6,206 nt of DNA from Steroidobacteraceae bacterium (GTDB lineage Bacteria; Pseudomonadota; Gammaproteobacteria; Steroidobacterales; Steroidobacteraceae), in contig JAICKZ010000197.1 of NCBI GenBank assembly GCA_025927665.1, forward strand, positions 1 through 6,206, in the 5' to 3' direction. The notes under the pieces were generated by a model. It was not told the origin of the DNA. It was given only the letters and a program-made list of their open reading frames with translations, and did no database searches. Shown piece after piece: positions 5,322 through 6,206 of the stretch. The translations under genes were made by a program, and so were the position numbers. Numbering within the stretch: the first letter of the stretch is position 1; each line of letters starts with the position of its first letter.

Positions 5322-6206
5322 ATGAAAAGCAATTGGAAAATATCCGATCTAAAATGGATCGTGCCAACTTTCGCCGGAACTCTCTTACTGCTGATATTCC
5401 GCGACTCGCATCCGGAACATCGTTCCCAAATCGATGCTATTTTTTCATACGGATTTTGGGTAATCATGATCGGCTTAGTGTTTTGGTTTCTCCTTTACTT
5501 GATTAATCAACGGCATCATAAAATCACAAAAAATCCGAACAACAAAGAAGCAGATCACCCTGGAAAATACGGAATTGAGGAAGACATCATCGGCGCGTCT
5601 TCTCATCCTGACTATACGCGTACGCTTAAAAATCTTAAACCAAATAAATGCTCTTTGAAGAATAATGGGGACTCCTTAGAGTTTGTCGACTATCCATTCG
5701 AACCTGCAACAATATATCCCGCAGGCACATTTCATATTTCAGATATTGCTGAAGTGAACCTTGAGTATCCGTCGAACATACGATTAAAAAATGGTGACAT
5801 CCTCTTCGCTCCATCAACAAGTAAAGTTGAACTAATGCAGCTTGTCTATGCCAGCAACTTGGATATCGTCGCGCGCATATCAATATGGAGCGCACTGCTG
5901 TCGCCTTTTCTGGATACATCGGAGAGACAAGACGCCATTGAACGCCAGTTTACTTGGCTTGAAAAGCAAGGATTGACGAGAGAGTCGGTCAATGCATGGC
6001 GAAAAGAAGTTGCAGTGCCGATGATGGCCTACAATTTTGGAACTTATCTTTGGGAATGGGGAAACCTTGATCTTCATGATGTTTTGCTTGCACAGAAGGC
6101 AAATTTATCGATAGTCGATTTCGCTCATTTTTATCATAGAGCTATCGAATTGGCCGCTCGCGATCCCGTCATGGATCAGTTACCTGCAATAGGCGCCGGC
6201 CCGCAC
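5322..6206 (+). CDS. Two-helix membrane protein of unknown function (3' partial)
   Basis: The frame is open for 295 codons to the window edge, so the C-terminus is missing. TGGAG (5313-5317) lies four bases before the ATG. Two hydrophobic helices are visible, about residues 12-26 (WIVPTFAGTLLLLIF) and 42-61 (a SYGFWVIMIGLVFWFLLYL stretch), joined by a short polar loop. The RHHKITK stretch at 64-70 after helix 2 suggests that both ends face the cytoplasm. The soluble part holds FVDYPFEPATIYPAGTF (121-137), an NIRLKNGDILFAPS segment (152-165) and a helical region with IWSALLSPFLDT (188-199). Next come FTWLEKQGLTRESVNAWRKE (210-229), AYNFGTYLWEWGNLDLHDVL (236-255) and FYHRAIELAAR (270-280). The second half recalls unnamed conserved proteins of Xanthomonas-like bacteria, from memory only. 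I recognise no catalytic motif and assign no function. The preceding 97 bases (5225-5321) show no clear promoter. Confidence 0.82.
   Translation, partial: MKSNWKISDLKWIVPTFAGTLLLLIFRDSHPEHRSQIDAIFSYGFWVIMIGLVFWFLLYLINQRHHKITKNPNNKEADHPGKYGIEEDIIGASSHPDYTRTLKNLKPNKCSLKNNGDSLEFVDYPFEPATIYPAGTFHISDIAEVNLEYPSNIRLKNGDILFAPSTSKVELMQLVYASNLDIVARISIWSALLSPFLDTSERQDAIERQFTWLEKQGLTRESVNAWRKEVAVPMMAYNFGTYLWEWGNLDLHDVLLAQKANLSIVDFAHFYHRAIELAARDPVMDQLPAIGAGPH

Noticed and set aside
5635..6077. Reverse-strand frames of 94 and 65 codons near the right end
   Set aside because: They lie opposite the 295-codon plus-strand frame, which has a ribosome site and membrane helices; the reverse products show no domain pattern.

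Overview
The window looks like a stretch of a mesophilic gammaproteobacterial chromosome. Support for this is moderate GC content, Shine-Dalgarno sites of the GGAG type in front of nearly every gene, REP-type palindromes beside a relic of a REP-associated transposase, and families common in Pseudomonas-, Cellvibrio- and Xanthomonas-like bacteria. I cannot name a genus. No rRNA, tRNA, CRISPR array, intact insertion sequence or phage gene is visible.

Layout. Bases 1-238 have no recognisable gene but hold three closely spaced hairpins; the last (185-204) is a REP-like palindrome. Directly after it, 239-355 encodes 38 residues that read as the N-terminus of a RAYT (REP-associated tyrosine transposase, TnpA-REP). 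It is broken by a small indel and an early stop, and the catalytic HxH part is absent. Next come two plus-strand genes, probably one transcript: a SRPBCC/AHSA1-like protein (462-908) and a DUF2867 protein (950-1486). Convergent to them on the minus strand lies a VOC/glyoxalase-like gene (1679-2050). Upstream of that, also on minus, is a 578-residue secreted protein (2157-3893) made of a signal peptide, one SbsA-type Ig-like domain and eight beta-propeller-like repeats whose ends appear to close circularly.

A divergent, gene-free stretch (3894-4358) separates it from a plus-strand methyltransferase of the COG4798 type with an N-terminal export signal (4359-5126). A strong hairpin (probable terminator) and a nested palindrome follow. 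The core of that palindrome (5189-5208) matches the REP-like element at 185-204, with base changes that preserve pairing. The window ends inside an unrecognised two-helix membrane protein gene (5322 to the edge).

How the genes fit together. Apart from the SRPBCC-DUF2867 pair, they do not form an obvious pathway; this looks like an accessory neighbourhood of small single-domain proteins and exported proteins. The most interesting items are the degraded RAYT with two related palindromes at opposite ends of the window, the circularly closed eight-repeat secreted protein, the exported SAM-methyltransferase fold, and the uncharacterised membrane protein cut by the edge. I found no clear multi-gene defence or biosynthetic system.
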